NCBI GenBank assembly: GCA_016125585.1
Contig: WGLL01000003.1
Coordinates: forward strand, 62,001 to 126,000
Length of the DNA stretch: 64,000 nucleotides
Direction of reading: 5' to 3'
Source: Caulobacter sp.
GTDB taxonomy: Bacteria; Pseudomonadota; Alphaproteobacteria; Caulobacterales; Caulobacteraceae
This document shows positions 8,012 to 17,954 of the stretch, in pieces. How positions within the stretch are numbered: position 1 is the first letter of the stretch; each line of letters starts with the position of its first letter. Position numbers and translations under genes: made by a program. Below the pieces are notes generated by a model. The model was not told the DNA's origin, did not search any database, and saw only the letters and a program-made list of their open reading frames with translations.

Positions 8012-9319
8012 ATGAATCGCCGGGACCTGATGATCGCCATGGGCGGGGCCGGTGCGGCCGCCCTGCTGACCGGGGCGCGGGCCTTCGCGGGCGAGGCCTC
8101 GGCGGACGGGCCGGCCGATGTCGCCGGCATGGCGCGCGACGCCTGGATCTACGGCCTGCCGATCATCGAGATGGCGACCACCCGCGCCAAGCACATGGGA
8201 GCGGGCGCGCCGGCCAATTTCTTCTTCGGGGGACGGGGCCTGGCCACGCCGGCGGACCGCACGGTCACCAACCCCAACAACGACACCCTCTATCTCGTCG
8301 CCTGGCTGGACCTGACCCAGGGGCCGGTGACCCTGACCATTCCGGACATCAAGGACCGCTACTGGTCGCTGGCCGTGATGGACATGTACAGCAACAACAA
8401 TGTGGTGCTTGGCAGCCGAACGGTCGGCCCGGTCGGCGGGACCTTCACCCTGGTCGGACCCGACCAGCCGCTGTCGGGGCCGAACCCGGTTCGTATCGCC
8501 ACCCCGCACGCCTGGGCCCTGGCGCGGGTCCTGGTCGATGGACCCCAGGATGTCGACGAGGCGAAGGGCCTGCTGAAGGGCTTCAAGCTGGCGGGCAAGG
8601 CCGGTCCCCGTCCCGAGGCCTTCGCTGGCCGCGCCGCCGATCCGGCCGACTATTTCGACAGCGTGCGACGCCTCATGAGGGCCAACCCGCCGCCGGCGAC
8701 GGATCTGGCCATCCTGCGCCGCTGCGCGCCCCTGCTGGTGGACGGGACGGCGGTGGATCCGGCGGCGGTGGCGGCGGGTGTCGCCGAGGCCAGGGCCCTG
8801 ATCCGCAACGGCTGGGCCCGTGACGGCGGCAAGGATGGCTGGACCTACCCACGGTTCAATCTCGGCGACTATGGCCAGGACTATGGCTACCGCGCCGCCG
8901 TGGCGCTTGGCGGGCTGGCGGCGCTGCCGCGCGCCGAGGCCATCTATCTCCGGTCCAGGGGCGAACAGGACGGCCTCTATGTCAGCGACAGGACCTGGCG
9001 GCTGTCGATGCCGGCGGACGTGCCCGTGGACGCCTTCTGGTCGCTGTCGATGTATGAGGCGACCGATGATGGCCACTTCTTCTTCACCGAGAACCCGTTG
9101 AACCGCTACGCCATCGGTGATCGTACACGCGGTCTGACGCGCCGCCCGGACGGCGGGGTCGACATCTGGATCAGCCGCACCGATCCGGGCGGGACGCGCA
9201 GCGCCAACTGGCTGCCCGCGCCCAAGGCCGGGCCCTGGATTGTCACCTGGCGGGCCTATCGACCGAAAGCCGAACTGATCAACGGCGGCTGGAAACTGCC
9301 GCCGATGGTCGCCGTCTGA
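8012..9319 (+). CDS. DUF1254/DUF1214 domain protein, Tat-exported
   Basis: 435 residues. MNRRDLMIAMGGAGAAALL is a twin-arginine-like signal, cleaved near residue 26. The DUF1254 part begins with ARDAWIYGLPIIEMA and contains NPNNDTLYLVAWLDL. The DUF1214 part holds WSLSMYEATDDGHFF and ends with WLPAPKAGPWIVTWRAYRP, the usual end of these proteins. Families of this kind are widespread exported proteins with no agreed biochemical role. The ATG at 8012 has GGGAGAGG upstream. It is single or paired with the small exported protein that follows. Confidence 0.88.
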   Translation: MNRRDLMIAMGGAGAAALLTGARAFAGEASADGPADVAGMARDAWIYGLPIIEMATTRAKHMGAGAPANFFFGGRGLATPADRTVTNPNNDTLYLVAWLDLTQGPVTLTIPDIKDRYWSLAVMDMYSNNNVVLGSRTVGPVGGTFTLVGPDQPLSGPNPVRIATPHAWALARVLVDGPQDVDEAKGLLKGFKLAGKAGPRPEAFAGRAADPADYFDSVRRLMRANPPPATDLAILRRCAPLLVDGTAVDPAAVAAGVAEARALIRNGWARDGGKDGWTYPRFNLGDYGQDYGYRAAVALGGLAALPRAEAIYLRSRGEQDGLYVSDRTWRLSMPADVPVDAFWSLSMYEATDDGHFFFTENPLNRYAIGDRTRGLTRRPDGGVDIWISRTDPGGTRSANWLPAPKAGPWIVTWRAYRPKAELINGGWKLPPMVAV

Positions 9320-9388
9320 TCCCCTCCTTTCGAGGGGCGACGCAACCGCGGGGACGCCTATCCTGCCGGGGTTGAACAGGAGGTCGAG

Positions 9389-9859
9389 ATGGGCGTTCGC
9401 GGGATGCTGGGGGGCGCTCTGGCGTTGCTGCTGGCCGCGACGACGGCCCTGGCCGCGCCGGCCAACGATCCGGTCGCGCTGGTCCGGAGTCTGTTCACGG
9501 AAACCACGACCACCGACGAGGCGCCGGAGACCTTTCCGCAGGACGAGCCCTCGATCTATGGCGCGAGCCTTCGGGCCCTGTTCGCCGTCGATGCGGCGCG
9601 CGACATGAACAATCTCGATTTCGACTGGGTGTCCGGCGGGCAGGACCTGCCGGACTACAAGGGCCTGAAGATCACCCTGGTGGCCAGGACCGAGACCTCG
9701 GCTCGGGTCAGGGTCACCTTCCGGAATTATTCCGAAGCCAGGGAGCGCGACATCGACCTGGTGACCGAAGACGGGCGGTGGGTGATCGAGGACGTCTTTC
9801 TGAAGACACCTGAGAAGACCTGGCTCCGCCGAATTCTGGTCGAGAACCGCCAGGACTAG
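9389..9859 (+). CDS. Small exported protein, DUF3828-like
   Basis: 156 residues with a signal peptide (GMLGGALALLLAATTALAA, cleaved near 23). The mature part starts NDPVALVRSLFTE and carries a beta-rich segment ending in EDGRWVIEDVF, which resembles DUF3828-type lipoprotein and periplasmic domains. AGGAGG is 6-7 nt from the ATG at 9389. The gene is 69 nt after the DUF1254 gene and 35 nt before the nitronate monooxygenase. Function unknown; the domain match is from pattern only. Confidence 0.65.
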   Translation: MGVRGMLGGALALLLAATTALAAPANDPVALVRSLFTETTTTDEAPETFPQDEPSIYGASLRALFAVDAARDMNNLDFDWVSGGQDLPDYKGLKITLVARTETSARVRVTFRNYSEARERDIDLVTEDGRWVIEDVFLKTPEKTWLRRILVENRQD

Positions 9860-9894
9860 GTTTTCTTCCGTCGCCGCCTTCCTATCTGGACGGG

Positions 9895-10986
9895 ATGACC
9901 GCCGCGGAACTCTTGGCCCGACTGCCGATCCCCATCATTCAGGCCCCGATGCTGGGAGCTTCCGGCGTGGACATGGCCGTGGCGGTCAGTGAGGCGGGAG
10001 GAATGGGCGCTCTTGCCGCCGGCGGGCTCGCTCCGGAGGACATCGTTCAGCAGAGCGCCGAGATTCGCCGGCGGACGACGGCGCCGTTTTCGGTGAACCT
10101 GCTGGTTGTCCGGCCCGCATCGCCCGACAGCGAGACAGTGGCGGCGGCGATGGAACGGCTCCGGCCCTGGCGCGAGCGGCTGAATCTCGAGCCGCCGCCG
10201 ACGCCAGACAGCTTCGCACCGGACTTTGACGATCAGTTCGCGGCCCTGGTCCGCGCGGCGCCGCCGGTCGCGTCCTTCGCCTTTGACCTGATCAGCGGGC
10301 CCCAGGTCGCGGCGCTGCAAGCCGTCGGGACCCTGGTGGTCGGGACGGCGACCACGGTGGCCGAGGCCCGGGCCTGGGCGGCGCTGGGCGTCGACGCCAT
10401 CTGCGCACAGGGCGGCGAGGCGGGCGGTCACCGCGGCGAGTTTCTCAAGCCCGGACCTGGCAGCCTGATCGGGACCATGGCGCTGGTGAGCAGTCTTCGC
10501 GCCGTGATCGACCTGCCGGTGATCGCCGCCGGCGGCATCATGGACGGTCGCGGAGTGGCGGCGGCCTTGGCCCTGGGCGCCGACGCCGCCCAGATGGGCA
10601 CCGCCTTTCTGCTGAGCGACGAGGCGACGATCAGCGCGGCCTGGCGGGGCCGCATCCAGACCGCCGGCGATGACGCCACCGTCGTCACCCGGGCCTTCAC
10701 AGGCCGCAACGCCAGAGGGATTGAAAACGCCTTCATTCGCGACATGCGGCCGGTCGAGGATGAGGCGCCCGCCTATCCGGTGCAGAACAGGCTGACCCGC
10801 GAGCTGCGCGCCGCCGCGGCCAGGGCCGGCGAGTCCGAGCTGCTCTCGCTCTGGGCGGGGCAGGGGGTTTCCCTGGCGCGGGCCGGGGCGGCGGGCGATC
10901 TGGTCTCGCGGTGGTGGGACGAAGCCCGCGCGGCGTCGCGGGAAGTTCATGCGCGAACGCATGGACGGGACGACCTGAGGCGCTAG
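9895..10986 (+). CDS. Nitronate monooxygenase (2-nitropropane dioxygenase family)
   Basis: 363-residue FMN-dependent TIM-barrel enzyme that oxidises alkyl nitronates to carbonyl compounds and nitrite. It opens with LPIPIIQAPMLGASG, carries DAICAQGGEAGGHRG (phosphate/FMN and catalytic His region, around residue 180) and IAAGGIMDGRGVAAALALGADAAQMGTAF, all typical. Related enoyl-ACP reductases of the FabK type share the fold, so the substrate is only probable. It lies 33 nt upstream of frmA and may be co-transcribed with it. Confidence 0.87.
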   Translation: MTAAELLARLPIPIIQAPMLGASGVDMAVAVSEAGGMGALAAGGLAPEDIVQQSAEIRRRTTAPFSVNLLVVRPASPDSETVAAAMERLRPWRERLNLEPPPTPDSFAPDFDDQFAALVRAAPPVASFAFDLISGPQVAALQAVGTLVVGTATTVAEARAWAALGVDAICAQGGEAGGHRGEFLKPGPGSLIGTMALVSSLRAVIDLPVIAAGGIMDGRGVAAALALGADAAQMGTAFLLSDEATISAAWRGRIQTAGDDATVVTRAFTGRNARGIENAFIRDMRPVEDEAPAYPVQNRLTRELRAAAARAGESELLSLWAGQGVSLARAGAAGDLVSRWWDEARAASREVHARTHGRDDLRR

Positions 10987-11019
10987 GTTGCGGCAAAAGC
11001 CCCTTCCGGAGAGTCGCCC

Positions 11020-12129
<1,110 letters not shown>

Positions 12130-12185
12130 GCGCGTGTTCCTTGCCTTCCGGGCCGCGTGACCTCCCATAGGGTCTCATCTCTTCT

Positions 12186-12288
12186 CGTCATCCCGGGCGC
12201 CCGCAGGGCGACCCGGGACCCAGGGGCCGCGTGCTGTGAATGTGGTCCCTGGGTCCCGGCTCTCCGCTGCGCTACGGCCGGGATGACG
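12186..12288. repeat. Intergenic inverted-repeat element (family A copy 1)
   Basis: The element opens CGTCATCCCGGG and closes CCGGGATGACG. The two arms (about 12186-12224 and 12248-12288) are largely complementary around a short centre containing GGGACCCAGG and its complement. It shares its terminal CGTCATCC/GGATGACG with the element at 39330-39459. It sits between frmA and fghA and could fold into a long hairpin in their transcript. There is no open frame of interest. Confidence 0.8.
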
Positions 12289-12346
12289 GGCTGGGGGAGA
12301 GATATGCGAAAGCCCTGCGCGGGTGGGTGAGCGACTGGAGAACGAA

Positions 12347-13180
12347 ATGTCCAATCTTGAAATCACCGCCACCCATCGCGTCCATGGCGGCGCCCTGCGC
12401 TACTGCCGCCACGACAGCGCCGCGACCGGCACGCCGATGAAGTTCAGCGTCTTCGTCCCGCCGGGCGAGGGGCCGTTCCCCGTCCTGGTCTGGCTGTCGG
12501 GGCTGACCTGCACCGAGGACAACTTCACCACCAAGGCTGGCGCCTACGGCGCGGCGGCCGGGCATGGCGTCATCATCGTCGCCCCCGACACCAGCCCGCG
12601 CGGCGAGGGCGTGGCCGATGATTCGGCCTATGACCTGGGGCAGGGGGCCGGCTTTTACCTCGACGCCACCCAGGCGCCCTGGGCGCCGCACTTCGCCATG
12701 GAAAGCTACATCACCCGCGACCTGCTGAAGGCCGTGGACGCCGCCTTTCCGACCGATCCGGCGCGGCGCGGGATCTTCGGTCACAGCATGGGCGGCCACG
12801 GGGCCCTGACCCTGGCTCTGCGCCATCCCGATCTCTTCAAGTCGGTCTCGGCCTTCGCCCCGATCGTCTCGCCCACCCACTGCCCGTGGGGCGAGAAGGC
12901 CTTCACCGCCTACCTCGGCGAGGACCGCGCCGCCTGGGACGCCCACGACGCCTGCCGGTTGATCGAGGCCGGCGCGGCGAGGTTCGACGACATTCTCGTC
13001 GACCAGGGTCTGGGGGATCAGTTCCTCGAGGGCCAGCTCAAGCCGGAGCTTCTGGAAGAAGCCTGCGCCGCTGCGGGCCAGAAGCTGACCCTGCGCCGCC
13101 AGCCCGGCTATGATCACAGCTACTTCTTCATGAGCAGCTTCATCGCCGACCACATCGCCTGGCATGCCGCGCGACTGTAG
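12347..13180 (+). CDS. fghA: S-formylglutathione hydrolase
   Basis: 277-residue serine hydrolase of the esterase D family that releases formate and glutathione from S-formylglutathione. It shows WLSGLTCTEDNFTTKAG (oxyanion loop), the nucleophile elbow GHSMGGHGAL (Ser near 148) and the catalytic His in GYDHSYFFM. Length and motifs are standard. The ATG at 12347 has GGAG 6 nt upstream; an in-frame GTG at 12323 is less likely. With frmA upstream it completes formaldehyde detoxification to formate. Confidence 0.95.
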   Translation: MSNLEITATHRVHGGALRYCRHDSAATGTPMKFSVFVPPGEGPFPVLVWLSGLTCTEDNFTTKAGAYGAAAGHGVIIVAPDTSPRGEGVADDSAYDLGQGAGFYLDATQAPWAPHFAMESYITRDLLKAVDAAFPTDPARRGIFGHSMGGHGALTLALRHPDLFKSVSAFAPIVSPTHCPWGEKAFTAYLGEDRAAWDAHDACRLIEAGAARFDDILVDQGLGDQFLEGQLKPELLEEACAAAGQKLTLRRQPGYDHSYFFMSSFIADHIAWHAARL

Positions 13181-13195
13181 AGAAGGCCGTCGCGC

Positions 13196-13224
13196 TTGAC
13201 TTCATCGGTCCCGATGAGCATAAG
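13196..13224 (+). promoter_or_regulatory. Candidate rpsD promoter
   Basis: TTGACT (13196-13201) and CATAAG (13219-13224) are separated by exactly 17 nt, a good housekeeping sigma spacing. The spacer contains the dyad CATCGG-TC-CCGATG (13203-13216). This would give rpsD a 5' UTR of about 120 nt. Confidence 0.45.
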
Positions 13225-13351
13225 CGCGCCTTTCCAGCCGCTGGGCCCCGCCTGCGTGGGCGGAATGCCATACGGGTGATCCGAAGCCGCCGTTGAGATC
13301 GCGCCTCCACTCGGGGAGGGGCCGGCCCGGGTCGATATAGATGAGTGACTC

Positions 13352-13969
13352 ATGTCCAAGCGCCACAGCGCCAAGTACAAAATCGACCGCCGGATGGGCG
13401 AAAACATCTGGGGTCGTCCGAAGTCCCCGGTCAACAAGCGTTCCTACGGTCCCGGCCAGCACGGCCAGCGCCGCAAGTCCAAGGTCTCCGACTTTGGCCT
13501 GCAGCTGAAGGCCAAGCAGAAGCTTAAGGGATACTACGGCAACCTGACCGAAAAGCAGTTCGCCCGCACCTATACCGAGGCCGCCCGTCGCAAGGGCAAC
13601 ACCTCCGAGAACCTGATCGCGCTGCTGGAAAGCCGCCTGGACGCGGTGGTCTACCGCTCCAAGTTCGTGCCGACCGTGTTCGCGGCCCGTCAGTTCGTCA
13701 ACCACGGCCACGTGCTGGTCAACGGCAAGCGCGTCAACATCGCCTCCTACCGGGTCAAGCCGGGCGACGTGGTGTCGGTGCGTGAAAAGTCGCGCAGCAT
13801 GGCGCTGGTTCTGGAAGCCCTGGGTTCGCCCGAGCGCGACCACCCCGAATACATCACCGTGGATCTGCGCGGTATGGCCGCCACCTTCGTCCGCGCCCCG
13901 GAACTGGCCGAAGTGCCCTATCCGGTGAAGATGGAACCGAACCTGGTCGTCGAATTCTACGCCTCGTAA
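13352..13969 (+). CDS. rpsD: 30S ribosomal protein S4
   Basis: 205-residue primary 16S rRNA-binding protein that starts assembly of the 30S body. The start [21 protein letters not shown] is the alphaproteobacterial form. The S4 RNA-binding domain spans about residues 95-160 ([39 protein letters not shown]). No zinc cysteines are present. The gene is monocistronic, with its own promoter candidate and terminator, instead of lying in an alpha operon. The start codon lies within the 13-nt dyad ATGAGT-G-ACTCAT (13341-13353), and the ribosome-binding site is weak (GATGAG). Confidence 0.98.
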   Translation: MSKRHSAKYKIDRRMGENIWGRPKSPVNKRSYGPGQHGQRRKSKVSDFGLQLKAKQKLKGYYGNLTEKQFARTYTEAARRKGNTSENLIALLESRLDAVVYRSKFVPTVFAARQFVNHGHVLVNGKRVNIASYRVKPGDVVSVREKSRSMALVLEALGSPERDHPEYITVDLRGMAATFVRAPELAEVPYPVKMEPNLVVEFYAS

Positions 13970-13995
13970 GGCGTCGGTTCAGACCTGAAGATGAA

Positions 13996-14024
13996 GGGCT
14001 CCGGAGCAATCCGGGGCCCTTTTT
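13996..14024 (+). terminator. Rho-independent terminator of rpsD
   Basis: Stem GGGCTCCGG / CCGGGGCCC (9 bp with one G-T wobble), a 6-nt loop, and a TTTTT tract at 14020-14024, starting 27 nt after the rpsD stop. This is the clearest intrinsic terminator in the window. Confidence 0.88.
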
Positions 14025-14103
14025 CATGGCGCCTCGGTCCGTCTTCGTCGGCGAGGCGGCCTCGGCTCTGGACAACCGCGACCAGGATGGCTTTGTTCGG
14101 CCC

Positions 14104-14457
14104 ATGACCCGCCGCCACGCTCTGCTCGCCGCCCTTCTGCTGGTTTCCGCCTGCGCGACGAAGGCCGTTTATTCCTCGCCGGATGCGGGGATGGTCGAGC
14201 TGGAGCCGCTGCTGGCGGCGGAGGTGCGGTCCGATGCCCTGGTGATCCGCGTGAGGTCCAACGGCTGCACCCGCAAGGAGGACTTCGCCTTCTTCGTCGA
14301 GCGGGCGGGCAATCGGGTCGCGGTGGCGTTCGGGCGCAAGAAGATTGATGTCTGCAAGGCCGCGCCGCGGCCGATGGATATCGCCTTCAGCTACGAGGAA
14401 CTGGGCCTCAAGCCCAGCCAGTCGGTGGCGATCGTCAATCCGCTGGCGGCGCGCTGA
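14104..14457 (+). CDS. Small putative lipoprotein, unknown function
   Basis: 117 residues. MTRRHALLAALLLVSAC is a lipoprotein signal with lipobox VSAC (Cys17). The mature part has two further cysteines (SNGCTRKEDF and IDVCKAAP) and ends [13 protein letters not shown]. No known domain was recognised. An in-frame ATG at 14026 would start inside or just after the rpsD terminator and add a hydrophilic stretch before the signal peptide, so 14104 is preferred. It converges on the thioesterase gene with a 23-nt overlap. Confidence 0.7.
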   Translation: MTRRHALLAALLLVSACATKAVYSSPDAGMVELEPLLAAEVRSDALVIRVRSNGCTRKEDFAFFVERAGNRVAVAFGRKKIDVCKAAPRPMDIAFSYEELGLKPSQSVAIVNPLAAR

Positions 14458-14862
14458 ACATCGTCTCCATCCATTCCGGCACCCGGACGGGGCGGCGGCT
14501 GACCGCGTCGATCAGACACCATTCGGAGCGGCCCTGGGCGCACATCTCGCCGTCGGGTCCATCGATGCGATAGAAGCGGTCCATGCGCGGTCCGCGCCGC
14601 TCGCCGATCCAGGTCTCGGACGTGGCCTTTTCATGCGGCAGCAGGGCGCGGCGGTAGTCGAGTTCGTGGCGCAGGGCCACCCAGGCCCACCGGTCCTGTT
14701 CCTCGGCGGGCAGGCGAGCGCGCCAGTGGCCGGTGGCCAGGTCCTGCATCCAGCCGAGGTAGACCACGTTGTTAACATGGCCGTTCTCGTCGATGTCGGC
14801 GGCAGTCGGCGTAAATTCGCGGTGAAAGGTCTGGCGACCCTCGGGCGGGGTCAGGGTTCGGC

Positions 14863-14866
<4 letters not shown>
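14435..14866 (-). CDS. Hotdog-fold acyl-CoA thioesterase (4HBT/YbgC type)
   Basis: 143-residue thioesterase-like protein. The segment [17 protein letters not shown] carries the catalytic-loop Asn-Gly-His-Val-Asn-Asn pattern of 4HBT proteins, followed by [18 protein letters not shown] and a beta-strand region. It begins at a GTG (14866) that overlaps the grxD stop codon by 4 nt, so the two are translationally coupled. It is the last gene of the bolA - AKR-like - grxD run. The acyl substrate cannot be told. Its tail overlaps the convergent lipoprotein gene. Confidence 0.82.
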
Positions 14867-15222
<356 letters not shown>

Positions 15223-15326
15223 GAAACTTCCTCTTGGCGGAGAGCCCTTCAGCTAGGCGCCGCAAGGCTCCGGGTCAAGGCGGAGCGCCGCGGGAACGGG
15301 CGTCGGCCCTGCAACGTCGGCCTGGC

Positions 15327-16160
15327 CTAGGATCGCTGCTCGCCAGAGAAGCGGGCCATTTCGATCTGGGCGGTGACGCCTGTCGGCAGCTCGCGCTCCG
15401 GAACGGCCGCCAGGCGGTTGATCCGCTCGACCGAGTCGGCCTCGATCCGGACCGTCGTCACGGCCGGCTCGAACAGGGCGAAGGCGATGCAGATTTCCTC
15501 GCCGGTCCAGCCCGGGTTGCCCTCCAGGAAGTGGTAGGCGCTCTGATGACTGACCTTCGGCTTCTTGCGGAACCAGCCCTTGGGAATCAGGCTGGGGCCG
15601 GCCGTGTCGCTGAGGCTCCGGGGAAAGGCGTCGTGGGCGATCACCGCCAGATTGCGCTGCGAGGCCAGCTTGAGGCGATGGCGATCGCGCCAGCCCGACA
15701 TCAGGCTGTAGGGGGTGACCAGACAATCGACGCCTTCCGAGGCCACGGCCTTGTCGGCCAGATCATCGACGGCGGCCAGCCCGACCTGGCGGATCATGCG
15801 GCCCTGCTTCAGCTGGCGGGCCGGCGCGACCTGGACACCCTCGGTGAGGACCAGGAGGTCAAAATACTGAAGGCCGATGCGCTGCAACATGGCTTCGACC
15901 GCCTGTTCAAGGTCACCCTGGCCGGGCGGGCGCCAGGCGATGAACACCAGCCGTCGCTCGACCGTCGCCAGCGCCTGCTTCAGGCCGTCGATCAGGGCCT
16001 CGCCATGACCGGTCAGCTCGAAGGTGTTGATCCCGGCCGACATGGCCGCCGTCAGGATGTCGTACCAGTGGCGGGCGGAGGCCAGGGGGCGGTCGTCGAG
16101 CAGCAGGGAGACTGTCGAGACGGCCATGCCATAGGTTGCGCCGAAGGGGCGGTAACGCAT
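15327..16160 (-). CDS. Aldo/keto reductase-like protein with degenerate active site
   Basis: 277 residues starting MRYRPFGATYGMAVSTVSL, like the first strand of AKR barrels. The normal catalytic tetrad (Asp, Tyr, Lys, His) is not recognisable: FDTAxxYG is replaced by FELTGHG (Glu48, His52), the Lys strand reads VFIAWR (Trp76), and the His strand reads YFDLLVLTEG. The later barrel (VGLAAVDDLADKAVA, VDCLVTPYSLM, NLAVIAHDAFP) is AKR-like. It starts 8 nt after the bolA stop and precedes grxD by about 100 nt. It is probably a non-reductase barrel protein linked to the BolA/Grx genes. The start is fixed by context; an upstream in-frame Met overlaps bolA. Confidence 0.8.
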   Translation of the reverse strand: MRYRPFGATYGMAVSTVSLLLDDRPLASARHWYDILTAAMSAGINTFELTGHGEALIDGLKQALATVERRLVFIAWRPPGQGDLEQAVEAMLQRIGLQYFDLLVLTEGVQVAPARQLKQGRMIRQVGLAAVDDLADKAVASEGVDCLVTPYSLMSGWRDRHRLKLASQRNLAVIAHDAFPRSLSDTAGPSLIPKGWFRKKPKVSHQSAYHFLEGNPGWTGEEICIAFALFEPAVTTVRIEADSVERINRLAAVPERELPTGVTAQIEMARFSGEQRS

Positions 16161-16168
16161 GGTCGACC

Positions 16169-16399
16169 TCAGGCGCCCGGGGCGGCGGTCTCGAGGGCCA
16201 GGGCGTGCAGTTCGCCACCCAGGACATCGGCCAGGGCGCGGTTGACCAGTTGATGCTGCCGCACGCGCGGCAGGCCGGAAAAGGCGCTGGAGACGATGCG
16301 GGCGCGATAGTGATCGCCGTCGCCGGCCAGATCGGTGACGATGATCTCGGCGTCCGGGAAGGCGTCGCGCAGGCGGCGCTCCAGGTCGGCTTGCAGCAT
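16169..16399 (-). CDS. bolA: BolA family protein
   Basis: About 76 residues. BolA proteins pair with CGFS glutaredoxins in iron-sulfur trafficking, and some also bind DNA. The core is LERRLRDAFPDAEIIVTDLAGDG followed by HYRARIVSSAFSGL and RVRQHQLVNRALADVL, with the conserved His in RQHQLV. Of three possible starts, ATG at 16399 is given here. A TTG at 16405 is better spaced (8 nt) from the AGGAG, and a GTG at 16414 overlaps that AGGAG. It heads the bolA - AKR-like - grxD - thioesterase operon. Confidence 0.9.
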   Translation of the reverse strand: MLQADLERRLRDAFPDAEIIVTDLAGDGDHYRARIVSSAFSGLPRVRQHQLVNRALADVLGGELHALALETAAPGA

Positions 16400-16440
16400 G
16401 GGCAACGGAAACACTCCTGATAGACAAGGCCAGTTTGGCG

Positions 16441-16453
16441 GTTAATGCTTAAC
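16441..16453. promoter_or_regulatory. Small palindrome between divergent bolA and lipoprotein genes
   Basis: GTTAA-TGC-TTAAC is a perfect 5-bp inverted repeat in the short region between the divergent bolA operon and the lipoprotein cluster. It could be a regulator site for either side. It is not a CtrA box, which would need TTAA-N7-TTAA. Confidence 0.3.
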
Positions 16454-16475
16454 ACGGTTCGAAAAGGGGGACGGG

Positions 16476-17129
16476 ATGAACGGGCAATTTCTTCGGTGGG
16501 CGTTGAAGAGTCTGGCGCTGGTCGGGCTGACGATGAGCCTGGGCGCCTGCAATCTGGTGATCACCACCGAACCGACCTTCGAGACCGTCGACGCCGCCGG
16601 CGCGGCCAGGCTGAGGACCGGACTGTGGGTCAATCTTGACGCCGGCTGCGACGTCGATCTGAAGACGCCGGCCTCCGGCTGGCCCGAATGCGCCAACTGG
16701 GTCGTGGTCAAGGACGACGCGCTCTCCGGCACGGGCGACAACGGCAAGCCGTTCAGCGCGCCCTACATCCTGGCCGCCGGCGATCCGCGGGTTATGCAGC
16801 TGACGCTCAATGATCCCGACAGCAACCAGACCCTCTATCTGTATCTCGGCGTTCTGCCCGCCAAGGTCGATGGCGACGGCAAGATCGTCGAATACAGCGG
16901 CTGGATCGTGCAGTGCGGGCCGCCCCCGCCCAAGGACGCCAAGAAGCCCGACGGCACGCCGCGGTTCGGGACCCTAAAGCCCTTCCCGGGCATGATCATG
17001 GACGAGCAGCAGTCAGGCTGTCAGCCGGCGGACAAGGCGGCCCTGATCAAGGCGGCCGGCCTCAGCAAGGCCTACGACACCGACAACAAGGACAAGGTCA
17101 ATCGCTGGGTGAGGGACGGCGACAACTGA
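16476..17129 (+). CDS. Tandem cysteine-patterned lipoprotein 1, unknown function
   Basis: 217 residues with a lipoprotein signal (lipobox LGAC, Cys25). The mature part shares a pattern with the next two genes: a RTGLW segment, a Cys pair (GCDVDL and ECANW), then VQCGPPPP, a PRFGTLKPFPG segment, a further Cys (SGCQPADKAAL), and a C-terminal WVRD. The ATG has GGGGGA upstream. It is the first of three paralogues in a row. Role unknown; the pattern suggests a disulfide-stabilised domain on an outer-membrane lipoprotein. Confidence 0.75.
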   Translation: MNGQFLRWALKSLALVGLTMSLGACNLVITTEPTFETVDAAGAARLRTGLWVNLDAGCDVDLKTPASGWPECANWVVVKDDALSGTGDNGKPFSAPYILAAGDPRVMQLTLNDPDSNQTLYLYLGVLPAKVDGDGKIVEYSGWIVQCGPPPPKDAKKPDGTPRFGTLKPFPGMIMDEQQSGCQPADKAALIKAAGLSKAYDTDNKDKVNRWVRDGDN

Positions 17130-17228
17130 CGCCGGCTCCGACAGCGGGCGTAAAGCGGACCCGCTCGTCCCGCTCTGGACAATCACGCGAGTCTCACGCA
17201 CTGTTCACGGGGGCGTGAGGAGTTCGTG

Positions 17229-17951
17229 ATGACGCTGAGCCGCCTGTTGATCCCGCTGGCCTGCCTTGGCGCCTGGGCCTGCCATGAGGATGTGCTGACC
17301 ACCTCCGCGCCCATGCTCTCCGCCGTCGATGCGCGGAACCTGCCGCCCGCCCGGGACGGGGTGTGGCTGGCGGACGGTGGCTGTTCGGTCCCGGCTTCGG
17401 CCGCCCTGCCGGACTGGAAGGATTGCGCGACGGGTTTCATTGTCCGTCGCGGACGGCCGGTGCATCCCAACGACGCGGTGGAGGAGGATCCGGCCCGGCT
17501 GACCTGGGTGCGGATGGCGGTCGCGCCCGGCTTCCAGATCGCCCAGGACAGCGGCGGCGACTACTACAGCTACGACGGCGTCGATGATGTCCGGCTTGAT
17601 GAGACGGGCCGGATGGTCGCCTTGCGGGTCTGGCGTCTGAAATGCGGTCCCCCGCCGCCGGAGGGCAGCCGCACCGAGGGCGGCAAGCCGCGCCATCAGA
17701 CCCTGGAGCCCTATCCCGGCGTCACGGTCGAGGAGGGCGGTTGCGCCGCCAGGGGACGCGAAGGCCTGATCGCCGCCGCCCGCGCCAGCCGGGCCGACCC
17801 GAAGAGTAATCGCTCCGTGGCGGCCGGTTATCATTGGCTGCGCGAAGAAACGCCGGCCGACTGGCCGGAGGCCGTCCCGGTCGCCCGGACGGTCGCCGAA
17901 TCGGCCACGGAGGCGCCCGCAGCGCCTTCCGCGCCGCCTCGGGAAGAGTAG
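17229..17951 (+). CDS. Tandem cysteine-patterned lipoprotein 2, unknown function
   Basis: 240 residues. The N-terminal hydrophobic segment (LLIPLACLGAWAC) has a weak lipobox, so lipidation is likely but not certain. The shared pattern is clear: RDGVW, GGCSVP and KDCATG, then LKCGPPPP, PRHQTLEPYPG, EGGCAARGREGLI, and YHWLREE. An extra Ala/Pro/Glu-rich tail ends in PAAPSAPPREE. GAGGAG lies 6 nt before the ATG at 17229. It is followed after 3 nt by the third paralogue. Confidence 0.72.
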   Translation: MTLSRLLIPLACLGAWACHEDVLTTSAPMLSAVDARNLPPARDGVWLADGGCSVPASAALPDWKDCATGFIVRRGRPVHPNDAVEEDPARLTWVRMAVAPGFQIAQDSGGDYYSYDGVDDVRLDETGRMVALRVWRLKCGPPPPEGSRTEGGKPRHQTLEPYPGVTVEEGGCAARGREGLIAAARASRADPKSNRSVAAGYHWLREETPADWPEAVPVARTVAESATEAPAAPSAPPREE

Positions 17952-17954
17952 GTC

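Noticed and set aside
5361..9076. Minus-strand open frames opposite the EF-G-like, trmJ and DUF1254 genes
   Set aside because: Antisense shadows of three well-supported genes; no domains or ribosome-binding sites.
14026..14103. Upstream ATG giving a longer form of the small lipoprotein
   Set aside because: It lies directly after the rpsD terminator T tract and would bury the lipoprotein signal peptide, so the start at 14104 is better.
16441..16453. CtrA binding site upstream of the lipoprotein cluster
   Set aside because: The TTAA half-sites are 3 nt apart, not 7, so it does not match the CtrA box.
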